Positions 44,792 through 56,700 of a stretch of DNA of 64,000 nucleotides are shown here, one piece after another; the stretch's first letter is position 1, and every line of letters begins with the position of its first letter. The DNA is from Anthostomella pinea (lineage: Eukaryota; Ascomycota; Sordariomycetes; Xylariales; Xylariaceae): positions 3,596,001 to 3,660,000 of the forward strand of contig CAUWAG010000004.1 of NCBI GenBank assembly GCA_963556695.1, read 5' to 3'. Below the pieces are notes generated by a model. The model ran no database searches. It was given only the letters and a program-made list of their open reading frames with translations, and was not told where the DNA came from. A program made the position numbers and the translations under genes.

Positions 44792-46312
44792 ATGTTCTCA
44801 CGATCAAGCTTCGCACGCAATGGCGTACTCGCTCTCGGGCTTGCTGCTACGGGCTCTCTCGTCGCAGCCGGGCCTTGTGACATCTACTCATCAGGAGGCA
44901 CTCCGTGTGTGGCTGCCCACAGCACGACGAGAGCCCTGTACAGCGCCTTCAGCGGTTCGCTCTACCAGGTGAAGCGCGGGTCTGACAACACTACGACCAA
45001 CATCGCGCCCCTCGCCGCTGGCGGTGTCGCTAACGCGGCCGCGCAAGACACCTTTTGCGCAGGCACGACCTGTCTCATCTCTATCATCTACGACCAGTCC
45101 GGCAATAACAATCACCTGACCCAAGCTCCGCCCGGTGGCTTCGCTGGCCCGGAACCCAATGGGTACGACAATCTCGCGTCCGCGACCGGCGCGCCTGTCA
45201 CGCTGAACGGGCAGAAGGCGTACGGCGTCTTCATCTCACCCGGCACCGGCTACCGGAACAACGCGGCGTCTGGCACAGCTGTCAGCGACGAGGCCGAGGG
45301 CATGTACGCCGTGCTCGACGGCACGCACTATAACGGCGGCTGCTGCTTCGATTACGGCAATGCCGAAGTTAGTAGTAAGGATACGGGTAATGGTCATATG
45401 GAGGCTATCTATTTTGGCGACAGTACTTCTTGGGGCTACGGCTCGGGTAGCGGTCCCTGGCTCATGGCCGATCTGGAGAACGGGCTGTTCTCCGGCGTGG
45501 CGGTTAAAGAAAACGCCGGCGACCCCTCGATCTCCTACCGCTTCCTCACGGCGATAGTTAAGGGGGGACCAAATCAATGGGCGCTGCGCGGCGCCAACGC
45601 GGCGTCCGGCTCGCTGTCGACCTACTACAGCGGCGCCCGGCCCGACGCGTCGGGGTACAACCCGATGAGCAAGGAGGGCGCTATCATCCTGGGCATCGGC
45701 GGCGATAACAGCATCAGCGCGCAGGGCACGTTCTACGAGGGCGTCATGACGACGGGCTACCCGTCCGACGCGACCGAGAATTCGGTGCAGGCTAACATCG
45801 TGGCGGCTAAGTACGTTGCGGCGTCACTGACGAGCGGGACGGCGCTCACGGTCGGGTCGTCGATCTCGCTGCGCGCTACAACGGCGGGCTACACGACGCG
45901 CTACCTGGCGCACACGGACGCTACGGTCAACACTCAAGTAGTATCATCTTCCAGCACAACAGCGCTCAAGCAGCAGGCCAGCTGGACGGTGCGCGCGGGG
46001 CTGGGCAACAGCGCGTGCGTCTCGTTCGAATCGGTTGATACGGCCGGTAGTTACTTGCGCCACTATAATTTTGTGCTGCAGGTCGCCGCCGACGACGGGA
46101 CCAAGCAGATGCACGAGGACGCGACCTTCTGCCCGCAGGCGGGGATCAGCGGGCAGGGCAGCTCGATCCGGGCTTGGGGCTACCCTACGAGGTACATAAG
46201 ACACTTCTCGGACGTGGGCTATGCTGCGACGAATGGCGGGTACCAGGTTTTCGATGCTGCTACTTCTTTCAATGACGACGTGAGCTGGGTCATCAGCACG
46301 GGTTTTGCTTGA
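44792..46312 (+). CDS. abfB: Alpha-L-arabinofuranosidase B, GH54 with CBM42, secreted
   Basis: Removes terminal alpha-L-arabinofuranosyl side chains from arabinoxylan and arabinan outside the cell. A single exon of 506 residues, close to characterised Aspergillus enzymes (about 500). The signal peptide covers about residues 1-26 (VLALGLAATGSLVAA). GH54 domain, about 27-340: IYDQSGNNNHLTQA, the vicinal cysteines in GGCCFDYGN (184-185), the nucleophile Glu about 229 in MADLENGLFSG, and the acid/base Asp about 305 in GIGGDNS. CBM42, about 350-506: three beta-trefoil repeats with SISLRATTAGYTTRYLAH, VSFESVDTAGSYLRHYNF and GSSIRAWGYPTRYIRHF. Catalytic assignments are from the family and from memory of the A. 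kawachii enzyme. The gene looks intact. Confidence 0.95.
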   Translation: MFSRSSFARNGVLALGLAATGSLVAAGPCDIYSSGGTPCVAAHSTTRALYSAFSGSLYQVKRGSDNTTTNIAPLAAGGVANAAAQDTFCAGTTCLISIIYDQSGNNNHLTQAPPGGFAGPEPNGYDNLASATGAPVTLNGQKAYGVFISPGTGYRNNAASGTAVSDEAEGMYAVLDGTHYNGGCCFDYGNAEVSSKDTGNGHMEAIYFGDSTSWGYGSGSGPWLMADLENGLFSGVAVKENAGDPSISYRFLTAIVKGGPNQWALRGANAASGSLSTYYSGARPDASGYNPMSKEGAIILGIGGDNSISAQGTFYEGVMTTGYPSDATENSVQANIVAAKYVAASLTSGTALTVGSSISLRATTAGYTTRYLAHTDATVNTQVVSSSSTTALKQQASWTVRAGLGNSACVSFESVDTAGSYLRHYNFVLQVAADDGTKQMHEDATFCPQAGISGQGSSIRAWGYPTRYIRHFSDVGYAATNGGYQVFDAATSFNDDVSWVISTGFA

Positions 46313-48007
46313 GTTTGGGAGGTAGGGTATGGGCGGTCACATGATCACCATATTTAGGTAGTCAGATTCCTATGTGTCTATTAAGTAGTGTTCCTTTGGG
46401 AACAGCATGGAAAGAGGCAAGATCTAGAAATGAGTAATACAACCTGCTGCGCCTACCTGAAGACCGCCCGACAATAACACGCGAAGCCCGAGCATCCTCT
46501 AGTACTTATACAAAGCTCGTCTGGCCCTGACGGACTGGGAAGTGGGGGATGAGGGGGGCTGGCTAGGCAGTACAGCCATCTGACCGATGGTTGACAGAGC
46601 CAACCCGAAAAGGGGCAAATGCCCGCCCACCTCAGTAATAAGGTAGTATAGCTCGGCCTCTGCTTAACCGACGACCGTTGGACATAATTCCGGACCTGCC
46701 CTTGCGGGGTTATCGGGGGCGTTGCTTCATATGGTGGCCATAGCCGGCCACAGCTCGTCCCGTGGTACGAGTGGTGGCTTTAAGCTTCTCACATCGACGT
46801 TACCTATGCATGTCTTGTGTCCGAAATGGCGTCGCACGGAGGACAGTCGATGATTTCACCCGTATTCTCGTCGACTGTCTGCCTGTGGTCGACTTGTTGC
46901 TGTCTTGGAGCTGATAGCTAGCCCGTCTTGTCTTGGTGCCGGGATGCGGCATGACCACAGCTTGAGACACGATGAGAGACACAAGTCCTTTATGTAAAAC
47001 CCCCGCGTTGAATGAGGGCTGACATTACTTATCCCAGGGGTAGGATGGTTAATTTTGCGCCGCTTGAACAGCTGCAGACGAATTCCGAGAAACGTGGGAG
47101 GAAGCAAGAGATAAAGCAGCTGCTCGTTAACTATGGCGTAGCCGAGCTGCGAATAACCTGGGTAGATATGATGGTTGGCTCACTACTCGTGTGAACACTT
47201 TCTGAGGCGACGCTTGAGGTTATGACCGTCTGGCCGTCAACCACGACAGTCCTCTTGTGCTGTCACTATTGACCTCAGCCGCAGCTGGCATTCCTTCCAC
47301 ACATCAACCTACCTGATACTACTATATCTCAACCATGAAGACATAAGGTGCGGTACCCTGGCACGCTACGGTCGTTCTCACCGGCCAGGCCGTGGCAGAA
47401 CCCCACGTTCGAGACTGGACGCGCAACACGCGTGGCTCGTATATTAACGCCATCATGTTTTGTCTGCCGTGCAGAAGCGAGCCAACCTGTGTATACTCGA
47501 GACCTTTGATGATGTACGTTCTTCTACCGGCAGACCGGTTACTAAGCTTCAGCCACGTGAAGTCCCCACTCTACAATGGGTTGAAGGGCACCTACATCGC
47601 GATACAACTGCTTCATCAAGTGCTGGGGGCCTTCTACAGATCATCGTGTGAGGCACAGGGCCCAGATCTAAGCGCTGTGCCCGGACGTCCAGACAAGATC
47701 CCTTGAGCCCCCTTCCTTGATCGACACGATTGGCCAATAATGGGCCACTCAAACATTGCAGACAACTGTCTCTCGGTAATAAAAACTCGACACCCTACTG
47801 CATGGCGTGTTGACAACCTCTGGCCTAAGATAAGGGGTGCCATTCGCCAGTCCGGACGTTGGGGTATAAGATCGCCAGGAACACATATAGACCCCTCCCG
47901 AGCCCCACGTGCCGCGATGTTTATAGAAATGACATGACGGGAGGTAGGTTTGACCATATGACATGTCCGTAAAGCATAGAAGTCAGTCAATTGGGCCCGA
48001 ATCGAGC
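46313..48007. other. Intergenic, with one doubtful secretory-type ORF
   Basis: About 1.7 kb. At 47335 an ATG is followed after two codons by TAA; the same frame then reads GAVPWHATVVLTGQAVAEPH and stays open to 47706. It could be a dead secreted-protein gene, but no domain supports it. Otherwise only short ORFs. Confidence 0.35.
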
Positions 48008-48442
48008 ATGGCTACCCTCTCGTTCTTGGCCTTGTTGGCTTTGGCAGCCCTGGTGGGCGCAGCTCCCACGCCACGTGTAGATGCCCCTAAATACTTATTC
48101 GTCTTGTAAGTCATAAGAACTCAAAATGGTCATCAGCATTGGCTGATACGTTCAAGTGGCGATTCTTACACCCCTCTGGTCTTGACTTGCTGGTTAACCC
48201 TGATTATCCTTATGCCATACTCTGACATATCCACTCATTCCTGGGCATGGCTCCTCGGGGGATTGGCTCATGCCGAGTCGACACGCAGGCAGCCTTCGAC
48301 GAGGTTATCAACAACGCGACCAAGTACGGGCCACGGCGCGAACGATGCTAGCTGCCAGAACATGGATGGCAAGTCGTGCATTTGGTACGACTTCGGCCAC
48401 TCGGGTCAGGCGATCCACAAGTTGATGGTGCAGGCGATGTGA
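48008..48442 (+). pseudogene. GDSL esterase (CE16-like acetylesterase), collapsed remnant
   Basis: ATG at 48008 with a clean signal peptide (ATLSFLALLALAALVGA) and KYLFVF. A 51-nt intron (48106-48156) then joins to GDSYTP, the block I motif of SGNH/GDSL esterases. About 250 codons of the expected body are missing. After frame changes, family C-terminal pieces follow: AFDEVINNATKYG, then in another frame ASCQNMDGKSCIWYD and FGHSGQAIHKLM, the latter in the position of the catalytic D-x-x-H block (Asp retained as YD, His in GHSG). The gene ends at TGA 48442. An internal deletion plus frameshifts leaves no active enzyme. It lies 1.7 kb from abfB, suggesting a former hemicellulose-degrading pair. 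Confidence 0.65.
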
Positions 48443-48928
48443 CGACGTTGGGGAGTGTGTGGTTAAGATGGCGCCGCCACAGTGAGGGCCAGTCTAGTTT
48501 GATATTGGGACGGGATAATGTAGGATGAGATGGAATGGTACGAGGCGAGCTGGTTAGGTATGGATGTGAAGTAGGAGAATCACCGGGCATCAATAGGAGA
48601 TGAGTTCATGTAGGGATATTTATAATGGTACGTAACAGATCCCCTTGATAATATCAGGGAGTTCTCGTCATGTTCACCACTAGAGCTCTCGAAGGCGTTT
48701 CGCCTTGTGTTGACTGTCTAGCTACGGGAAAAGCGTTGAACAATGATTCACTCTTCAGGGTTGCACCTTGAATGGGTCCGCAGCGTGTTGGCGGGTGTCA
48801 CCACTGTCCTTTGAGAGGGATTTGAAGTATATTGCCTGATGAGTTACATATTGCACGTATAATACGTGTGGTCGGTATATCCAGAGTCTCGTATCATCAT
48901 CATTATCATAGCTATTCGCCGTTTGCAA
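48443..48928. other. 3' flank of the FMO gene, nothing recognised
   Basis: About 490 bases between the esterase remnant and the convergent FMO stop. No supported ORF, repeat or RNA. Confidence 0.4.
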
Positions 48929-50963
48929 TCAAGTCGACACCTCCTTGCATGCCTGTCTCATTGATAGGTACTCGTCCACAAAGCCATTGAAGTCATGCGG
49001 ATGGTACGGACTGAACATTTCTGATAGAGGGTTCGACTTGCGGCTGCTGTTGAGCTTCAAATCCGCAAAGATACTATCGATATACTGGGTTACGATTAGT
49101 CAATGGGGTGATTGCAACGAAGGTAAGACTATGTTCCAAAACTTACCGGAAGAAAGTCATAAAGAGAATACGTATGTTTTTGTCCCTGATTGAGATATCT
49201 CTTACGAGTCCACGTATTCCACAGGGACACCTCTTTGGCCATACTGTTCACGTCGGGTAAGTTGATCTCGCCTAGAAGATACAAGATAGCCCACAAGGAC
49301 TGTACTTCGGAGACTAGTGGTGTCTGAACGGTATGGATTTGTCCGAGAATCGCGATGGATCTGTCGCCCTTCTCGGCCATGGAAAGCGGGATAACACGAC
49401 GATAGAGGTTCCACCTCTTCTATGTCAAGGGTTAGGAATTAGCCAACGTGGTACGGGTCATACCTATCCATTATACAACTTCCGTCAATCAAATGGCACT
49501 GACCTGAAGATGTGGGTTGAGTGCTTTAGTGTACTTCAGCTTCGGCTGCGACGCAAGGAATGGTAGCTTCTCGTCAACAACCTTATCGGCGATCTGATAG
49601 TAGGCTTCCCAGTCCACTCCATCCGGGGTTGACGGAGAGCATGGTTCCGTGTCGTAAGCAGGCAGCCCCAACATGGCCTTGTGCTCGGCGTCGAAGAAGG
49701 AGAAATGGTCTCCCCAGCCAGTGCACATAACCATGTAGTCAGCTTGGACGCTTTTACCAGACCCAAACTTCACGTGTTGCCCTTTGATGCTATCGACTAC
49801 GTCTCGGTGGACAGTCAAGTTCGGACTATGCAACACCGACCAGAAGTCAGGCAGAGTGACCACACCCAAGCCCGAATGCGCCCAGAATACACTGAGTTCA
49901 TCTTTAGCATCGTCAACATGGCTACTCGGAGTCTTGGAATTTTACCTTTGCCGATCGATCTCGGGTTTCAGCATAGCCACCTGATCCCCGTCTCCGTAGC
50001 CCGCGTGCACACTACTCGTATAGTCGAGGAAATCCCAGAATTTGCCGACACACCACCGGCCCAGGCGAGTCTTCTGCAGCAGCCTATAGGCCGGCCCATG
50101 TGTGTTTAATATACAGGGGCTCAGGTGCGTCATCAGTCTCGTTGATGCGAAAGCAATCGAGTTCAGCACGTTCAGGACACGAAACGGCAGGACGCAAAGC
50201 GGTCCACCGCCCTCACGACGTATCGCCCAGCTTACTTTCTTGCCCCTCTTCAGGAGCAGGTATACAGCGTCGTATGCTGACTTGGCCGCGCCGACGACGA
50301 CGACTTCCCTCACGGAGTCGTCTGTGATGGCTTCGTAACACGCACCCAGATCGCGCGAGTGCACTATCGGTGGGGAGCTCGTCGTCGTGTCTAGATCGGG
50401 GGTGTGTGGGATAGATGTGACACCCGTGGCCACCAGGAGCTTCTCCGTCTCGATTACCTCGGAGTCCACAAGGGACAAGCGCCAGCCCCCTGAGTGCTGC
50501 TGGGCGTTCAAGACAGTCGTGTTGAATCTTATACGTCGCAATAGGTCATGGTCTTGAGCGTACTTGTGCAGGTAGTTGTGTATCATATCACCGGTTACCA
50601 TGGGGTCTTTGGGGTTGCCATCTTTCGGTTGCATTTGAGTATCCGAGTAATTGAAGAGCTAGACATATTAATTATCACAGCTCGTGTATGAGAATGAGAG
50701 TCTCTCACTCACGCCTAGTCGAACTTGGGCTACCAGGTTCGGATACAACCGGTCTTTGCTCCATACTCCTCCAACCGTGCTGTCGGAGTCAACGATGAGC
50801 AGATTCGTAGATGGCCGCAGGCGAATATAAGTCCGGGCGGCGACAAGCCCATACCAGCCTGTGTATGAAGTTAATGGCGATGAGAGGCATCTTCTAAGGG
50901 AGTGGTAGGCTCACCTGCGCCGATGATGACTACCTCGACTGTGTGCGACGCTGGAGAGGCCAT
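48929..50963 (-). CDS. FMO-type FAD/NADPH-dependent monooxygenase
   Basis: Flavin oxygenase expected to epoxidise or Baeyer-Villiger-oxidise a small molecule. Six exons: 50963-50915, 50858-50713, 50658-49946, 49891-49504, 49419-49147 and 49084-48929. Introns are 54-84 nt and the coding sequence is 1,725 nt (574 residues). The FAD motif is VIIGAGWYGLVAARTY (residues about 13-28), then GGVWSKDRLYPNLVAQ and VRLGLFNYSD. The ATG motif is LLVATGVTSIP. The NADPH Rossmann motif is VVVVGAAKSAYDAVYLL, a variant GxxxSA form seen in FMO-like enzymes of secondary-metabolite clusters. FWAHSGLGVVTLPDFW and DYMVMCTGWGDH follow. No defect was seen. It is transcribed toward the esterase remnant. With the membrane protein and PKS it forms the candidate cluster. 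Confidence 0.9.
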
Positions 50964-51710
50964 CGTCAGGGGTGGTGCATCATATCCAGGGAATCTTCAG
51001 CAACGGCGATGACCCGAGGCTCTGGCTATCCTAGGTTAAAGGGACAGCAACAGTCGTAGGACCAAGTCGGCGGGCTCCAGGGGTATGAAAAAGTTCCAAG
51101 CAAAGTCACACCGCTGATGGACCTACATTATGCGTACGAGCATGTTCGTCGGACCTTCCTATAATGGCTATACGAGCACAATATCTTTGTCCAGTCGCGC
51201 GTCACGGTAGAGAAGCGGTGGGTCTGAGTCGAGGAACTTGACTGGGATCTATATTCGTTGACCGGTTCCGTCTTTGATCCCTGGAGGCTGGAGCCCCGGC
51301 ATGGTCCTGCATACACGTGCATGCACCAATGCCCAGTCCGTATGTCAGAGACTCAGAGCGAGGCGAGCACTTTATGGGCAGGAGGATCAACATGGGACCT
51401 CGGTACCATCATCATGACTTTCCCTAGTGGCATAACAATGCCGGCAATACGTAACAAAGGGCTGCGGCAAGGTTGACGTGGCTTCTCGCGTGAGTGGAGG
51501 TATGGATCATGGCTCTGGCAGACGAGCAGCAGTGGTGAGGCACGGGGATAGCCAGCGTTGCATTGTGCCCAAAGTGGAGTTCTTGGCATATGGGACTTCT
51601 CCCGGATAAATTCATTGCCTCGAGCATAGTAGCAGATTTGTAAGAGCCTTTGCCCCTTTCTAGCCTATTCTCTCCCGTCGACAACGCGTGCCGTGGCGGT
51701 GACCCCTCGT
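50964..51710. other. Promoter region of the FMO gene and 3' flank of the membrane protein
   Basis: About 750 bases, no supported ORF. No TCG-N5-CGA site like that at 53079 was found here. Confidence 0.4.
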
Positions 51711-52844
51711 CTACCGCTCATCTTTCGCCTTCTCGGGCAGCATACCTTCCCGGACATACAGAGCCAGGGATACAGTAGCGCCCGAGCCAATCGTAACAAA
51801 GCCAGCCAGCAACAGAACTGCTAGAGCAAGTTTCGAGATCCGCGGACCGTTGGGCATCCTCGTCAACAAAATGAACGCCCACGATAGGCTGGCGGCGTCG
51901 AAGCTGAGAATGTCGTATTGCAGATATAGCCAGGGCCCGCGTGCCAGGATATCGGGGACCCCGGAAGGACCAGTGAACGGGAATGGTAAGCACATACGTA
52001 CCAAGTTCGTTCCCTCGTCGGTACTAAGGAAAATCCTTCCCATGGTATAGATATGGCCGAGTGCGGAAGATGCAGCCGACACCAAGTATGCCGTCCGAAT
52101 CCACAACTGAGCATTAGGGTGGACTTCGCCTCGGCTGCGCAATCCTGCAGAGCTTTTTGTTAAAACATACTGGATCAATGAGACCCAGATAGGATCCGGC
52201 TGCCAGGCAGCGAGGAGTTTTTGGTGGACTTCGGGTGTGCGGGAATCAGGCCCGTTCCACGTCGGCGCACTGCCCAAGACAGCCGGAAAGATTGCCCCTA
52301 GCAGAAAACTGAACGGTAATGCCCGGGCGGCATCGACGTTGCGGACCCGCAAGATGTCGCTGCTGTCGATCCAAAGGATATGATGGGCATAGTAGAGCGG
52401 TAGTGCTATGCCGGCGCCGGCGCACTGCCATAGTATCCCGAAGATAAGTGGTCTGGGGTCAGATCAGCACAAGCGAGCGACAAGCAGCCATAGGTCTAAC
52501 CGTTCAATGGACCCTGGCTTTTGGCCGGGTCGGGCCATCTCCACGTACAGCCAAACGAAGGCAGACTGCAAGGTGGAATAGCCCTCGAATACCAGGAGCT
52601 GATACCCTTCGTCGGAGCCGTTCGTGGCGTAGTAGAAGAAAGCAACAAGAAGAGCAAGAAGGTAATCGACGACGAAGACCCCTGTGTAGTCATTCTTCAG
52701 GGGCACATCGTCGCTTAACTTGCCGTGCCACGCAGCTAGCAGGAGTGCTTTAAGCGTGCCGTTGAGGAGAAATATACCCCATAACAGAAAGACGGCAAGA
52801 ACAGCCTGAGCGCGGTAGCAAAAGACGATCGTGTTGACTCCCAT
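51711..52844 (-). CDS. Multi-pass membrane protein, possibly AscI/AurD/CtvD-type cyclase or hydrolase
   Basis: Two exons (52844-52501 and 52452-51711) with a 48-nt intron; 1,086 nt coding, 361 residues. About seven or eight hydrophobic spans: AVLAVFLLWGIFLLNG, GVFVVDYLLALLVAFFYYAT, LIFGILWQCAGAGIALPLYY, PFSFLLGAIFPAVLG, AYLVSAASSALGHIYTM, ASLSWAFILLTRMP and LALAVLLLAGFVTIGSGATV. Charged residues near membrane ends (NGSDEGYQ, WLYVEMAR, HHILWIDSSD) could line an active site. Length, topology and position next to a reducing PKS and an FMO recall the membrane-bound AscI-type cyclase family, to which I recall aurovertin and citreoviridin hydrolases being assigned; I cannot verify this by alignment. 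Transcribed divergently from the PKS. No defect seen. Confidence 0.8.
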
Positions 52845-53786
52845 TTCGAATGCTCTGCAACTTACCTTTAAGTCAGGACTGTGGTCGACGGCGGATCTGA
52901 CTTCCTGTTATACAATCGCTGGTTCCCGAGGTGTACACACCATAATCGCATGGCCCCCACCTCCTGAGTTCTGGCTCCAACAAGTTGGGGAACGGTACTC
53001 TGAGATTCCGTAGATGTATCCCGGCAATCCGCCACCTATGCACCTAGTTTTCAGGGTTAGCCAGGCAGTGGGGAGGTCTCGGCTGCCGAACCTTGGGAGT
53101 CCTCTTTCAGGCAGACATGTACACATCAGAGTGCATAGGACCCTCTAGCAGTATATGTCATCACGACATGAATCTCAACCCAGCGTCTGCGAGCGGAGAG
53201 TCTAGCAATATCCAATCGGACACCACGCCTAAGGTTAGGAGCTATCCTTGAAGAGGAGAAGTTTCCCCGAAAGATCCCTTCGATCATTAGATGATATGCC
53301 TCCAGATAACGGTGAAGCTGGCCCCATCGGCAATGTGACCTTGATAGCCAGTAGAACCCATTAGAAGCCGCACTCCAAGGTAGCCTAGGGAAAGAGGCAC
53401 TCCGAAGTCGCCGTGGCGGATTCGCACTGCGTCATGAGCATCGCTTAAACATATTCCTGGAAACCTGGCCATTTACCAATGGCAGTGGTGCCGATGCGAA
53501 TCTGCACAGTGGTGGACTCCTAGCCGAAGTCCGCTTGGCAAGTGGGATTGTCTTCTCGTGCAACGGACTGGATCTTGTTGAACGCCGGCAAAAGTGGAGT
53601 TCTGGCGTCTCTGCCAGTAGCCTATTTAACAGATCTTTCCAACAGTGATGCATCGTTCGGCATATGCAGGGGCTTTATTTAATAAGCAGGTACACAGCTA
53701 CATCGACATGACCGCGCAACCCACACCGGCCAACAAAGCGGCCTCATCAGACACTTGCAGTACTACCCCGACTCTTAGCTGGTGCA
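52845..53786. promoter_or_regulatory. Shared divergent promoter region of the membrane protein and PKS genes
   Basis: 942 bases between two divergent start codons, without a supported ORF. It includes TATTTAATAA at 53677-53686, about 100 bases before the PKS ATG, and a TCG-N5-CGA palindrome at 53079-53089. One regulator could control both genes from here (inference). Confidence 0.5.
53079..53089. promoter_or_regulatory. TCG-N5-CGA palindrome, possible Zn2Cys6 regulator site
   Basis: TCGGCTGCCGA fits the consensus bound by AflR-type Zn2Cys6 dimers (TCG-N5-CGA) and also has inverted CGG/CCG arms. One match in about 940 bases can arise by chance with a probability near 0.2. No cluster regulator gene is present in the window next to it. 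Confidence 0.3.
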
Positions 53787-56700
53787 ATGCAGACCAACAT
53801 CGAGCCCATTGCCATCTGCGGGATGTGTAAGTCTTTCCCCGTAATAACCATCAGTATATTGGCTAATTCGTGCTTGTGTGCGAGTAGCATGCCGTCTACC
53901 GGGCGGTGTAGATTCGGCTTCCTCATTCTGGAGGATGCTCGTGGAGAAGCGGACCGGTCAGACTCCCAGAGTCCCGGCGTCCCGGTTCAACATCGATGCA
54001 CACTATCACGAAGACCGGGACAGACCCGGATCTTTCAACGTCGCCGGCGGGTACTTCTTGGACGGGAGCCCAGACGACTTTGACCCCGGTCTCTTCAACA
54101 TGACCCCTATTGAAGCACAATGGCTTGATCCCCAACAGCGACGGATGCTCGAGGTGTCTTATGAATGTCTAGAGTCTGCAGGGCTGACGTTGGATGATGT
54201 GGCTGGCTCCAATACGGCTGTCTTTGTGGGCTCCTTCACATCAGACTACCGTAAGTCGCCCGTGCCAGCTATCCCAGACGGCCGACCAACAGAACGTAGA
54301 ACAGATGTCCACCCGGGAGCCCGACTTCCGGCATAACTACGCTGCCACTGGAGTTGACCCCGGGATTATCAGCAATCGTATTGGAAATATCTTTAATCTG
54401 AATGGTCCCAGGTACGTTGATCGCACTGCTAGAATGTACGCCTAATAAACACTTCCTAGTTTCACTATAAACACAGCTTGCTCCTCCTCCATCTATGCAC
54501 TCCACAACGCCTGCCACGCTCTTCGTGCGCGGGACTGCGAATCGGCCATCGTTGGAGGTGTCAACTTGATACTGACGGTAGACCAACACATGAATACTGC
54601 CAAACTAGGAATCCTGTCTCCCACATCGACATGTCACACACTAGATGCGTCAGCCGATGGCTATGGACGTGCCGAAGGAGCAGGCGCATTATACGTCAAG
54701 CGTCTGTCCGACGCCATCAGAGATGGGGATCCTGTCAGGGGAGTAATCCGTTCCACGGCCGTGAACACGTAAGATATAGCCCCCGATGAGAGGAAGATTG
54801 AAACTTGAATGGAAACTTACACTCAGTCGCTCTCGGCAGAAACGGCAAAGTCGATGGGATGGGCATCACGCACCCTAGCGGCAAAGGTCAGGAGAGTGTC
54901 GTACGCTTGGCATACGATAAGGCCGGTCTTGATCCCCGGCTCACGGCGTATGCTGAATTACACGGCACCGGAACCCCCGTGGGAGATCCAATCGAGGTCA
55001 GGGCTATTTCTCGAGCCTTGAATGACGAACGCTCGAAGGAGAAGCCTCTGCTGATAGGCGCGGTATGTGTCTCTCGCTTCATATCCTAGGTCTAATCCCC
55101 TGACAAGAGCCCCGAATTAGGTCAAGCCAAACATCGGTCACAGTGAAGCTGCAAGTGGAGTCTTTGCCGTTATGAAGGCGGCTTTGATGACAGAGGCTGC
55201 TGTGATCCCCGGCGTTGCATTGTTCAAGCGGCTCAATCCAGAGAGTAAGTCCCCAAGCGACCAGGAAGTCAATAATGGTGTACTCACGAAAGTTCTGCTA
55301 CTGACTACTTTCCAGTTTTGGAGCAGGACTGGAACGTCAAGGTCCACGCAGACACAGCACCGTGGCCCCAGGATACGGGACTTCGTAGAGCAAGCGTGTC
55401 CTCGTTCGGCTACGGTGGCACGAACGGACATGTTATTGTCGAGTCGGTAGAGTCCCTATACCCTTTCTATCAGCATGGCCAGCGCAAAAGCGACGCCCGA
55501 TATGATCACTCGTCTAAAAGACCATTGCTCTTATGTTTCTCCGCACACGGTCAGTCTACGCTGTCTCGAAATATCCAGGCGATTGGAGCTGTTGCTGCAG
55601 ATTATTACACGGCCGATCTGGCGCACACCCTGAACCTACACCGGACAAAGCTCTCTCACAGAGCCTTCACAATCGCACGTGCCGGCCTAAAAACCGAAGC
55701 TTTCTCCTCGGATGCGTTAATAAAGGGGGTTCTACCGAAACGCAGAGGTGGCATCGGTTTCATTTTCACCGGTCAAGGCGTACGTTCTTTCCTCTCATAA
55801 CGTGGAGCAGCCTAGACTGACGAACGATGGTAGGCACAATGGGCTGGTATGGGCAGAGTTGCCCTTGCGGAGTTCCCAGCATTCAGGGATGTCATCGCGA
55901 AATTGGATCAGATCCTAGAGAGGCTAGACCCTAAAGCGACGTTCAGCTTGACTTCGATGCTCATGGATCAGTCCAAAAAAAATGCCTGCGGGGTCAACGA
56001 TGCTGAGGTAGCTCAGCCGTTGTGTACAGCCATCCAGATTGCTCTTGTGGACCTGTTTCATCAGTGGGGAATTGTCCCGTCTGTCAGCATCGGTCACAGT
56101 TCTGGAGAAATAGGGGCTGCGTACGCTGCTGGTTTTATCAGTGCAGCCGAAGCGATCGTGATCGCTTTCTGCCGAGGCCGTGCCGCGTGTACCTCTGGCC
56201 CAGGGTCCATGCTCGCCGTTGGACTTGGAGCGAAAGATGTCAGTCGTCTATTCTCACCAGAGACTGACAACGTGTACATTGCATGTGAGAACTCGCCAGG
56301 CAGTGTCACTCTCAGTGGCGACGCTCAGGCTATCTCCAAGCTGGCTTGCCAACTGAAAGCAAAATGCATCTTCGCACAAGAGTTGAGTACGGGACGTGCG
56401 TACCATTCACCCTACATGGCTACAGTAGGAGACACATACGATGCCATGTTGCCGCAGGGTCTGGCGGTGCTCACGAATGACGACCTAGCCTGGCGCCACC
56501 CTCGATCGCAGATGATATCATCCGTCACGGGGGAGGCCTTGACGGGAGATTCTATCACGCCCGATTATTGGAGCACCAACCTGCGAGAACGCGTGCTTTT
56601 CGACACAGCTGTCAGACGCATGGGCTCCGACAAGGAGTTCGACCAGGTCACCTCCATCATCGAGGTTGGGTGCCACTCTGCCCTCTCTCGCGCCTTCAAG

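Noticed and set aside
47335..47706. Possible secreted protein starting MKT
   Set aside because: A TAA follows the third codon and no family is recognisable. Kept only as a remark in the intergenic entry.
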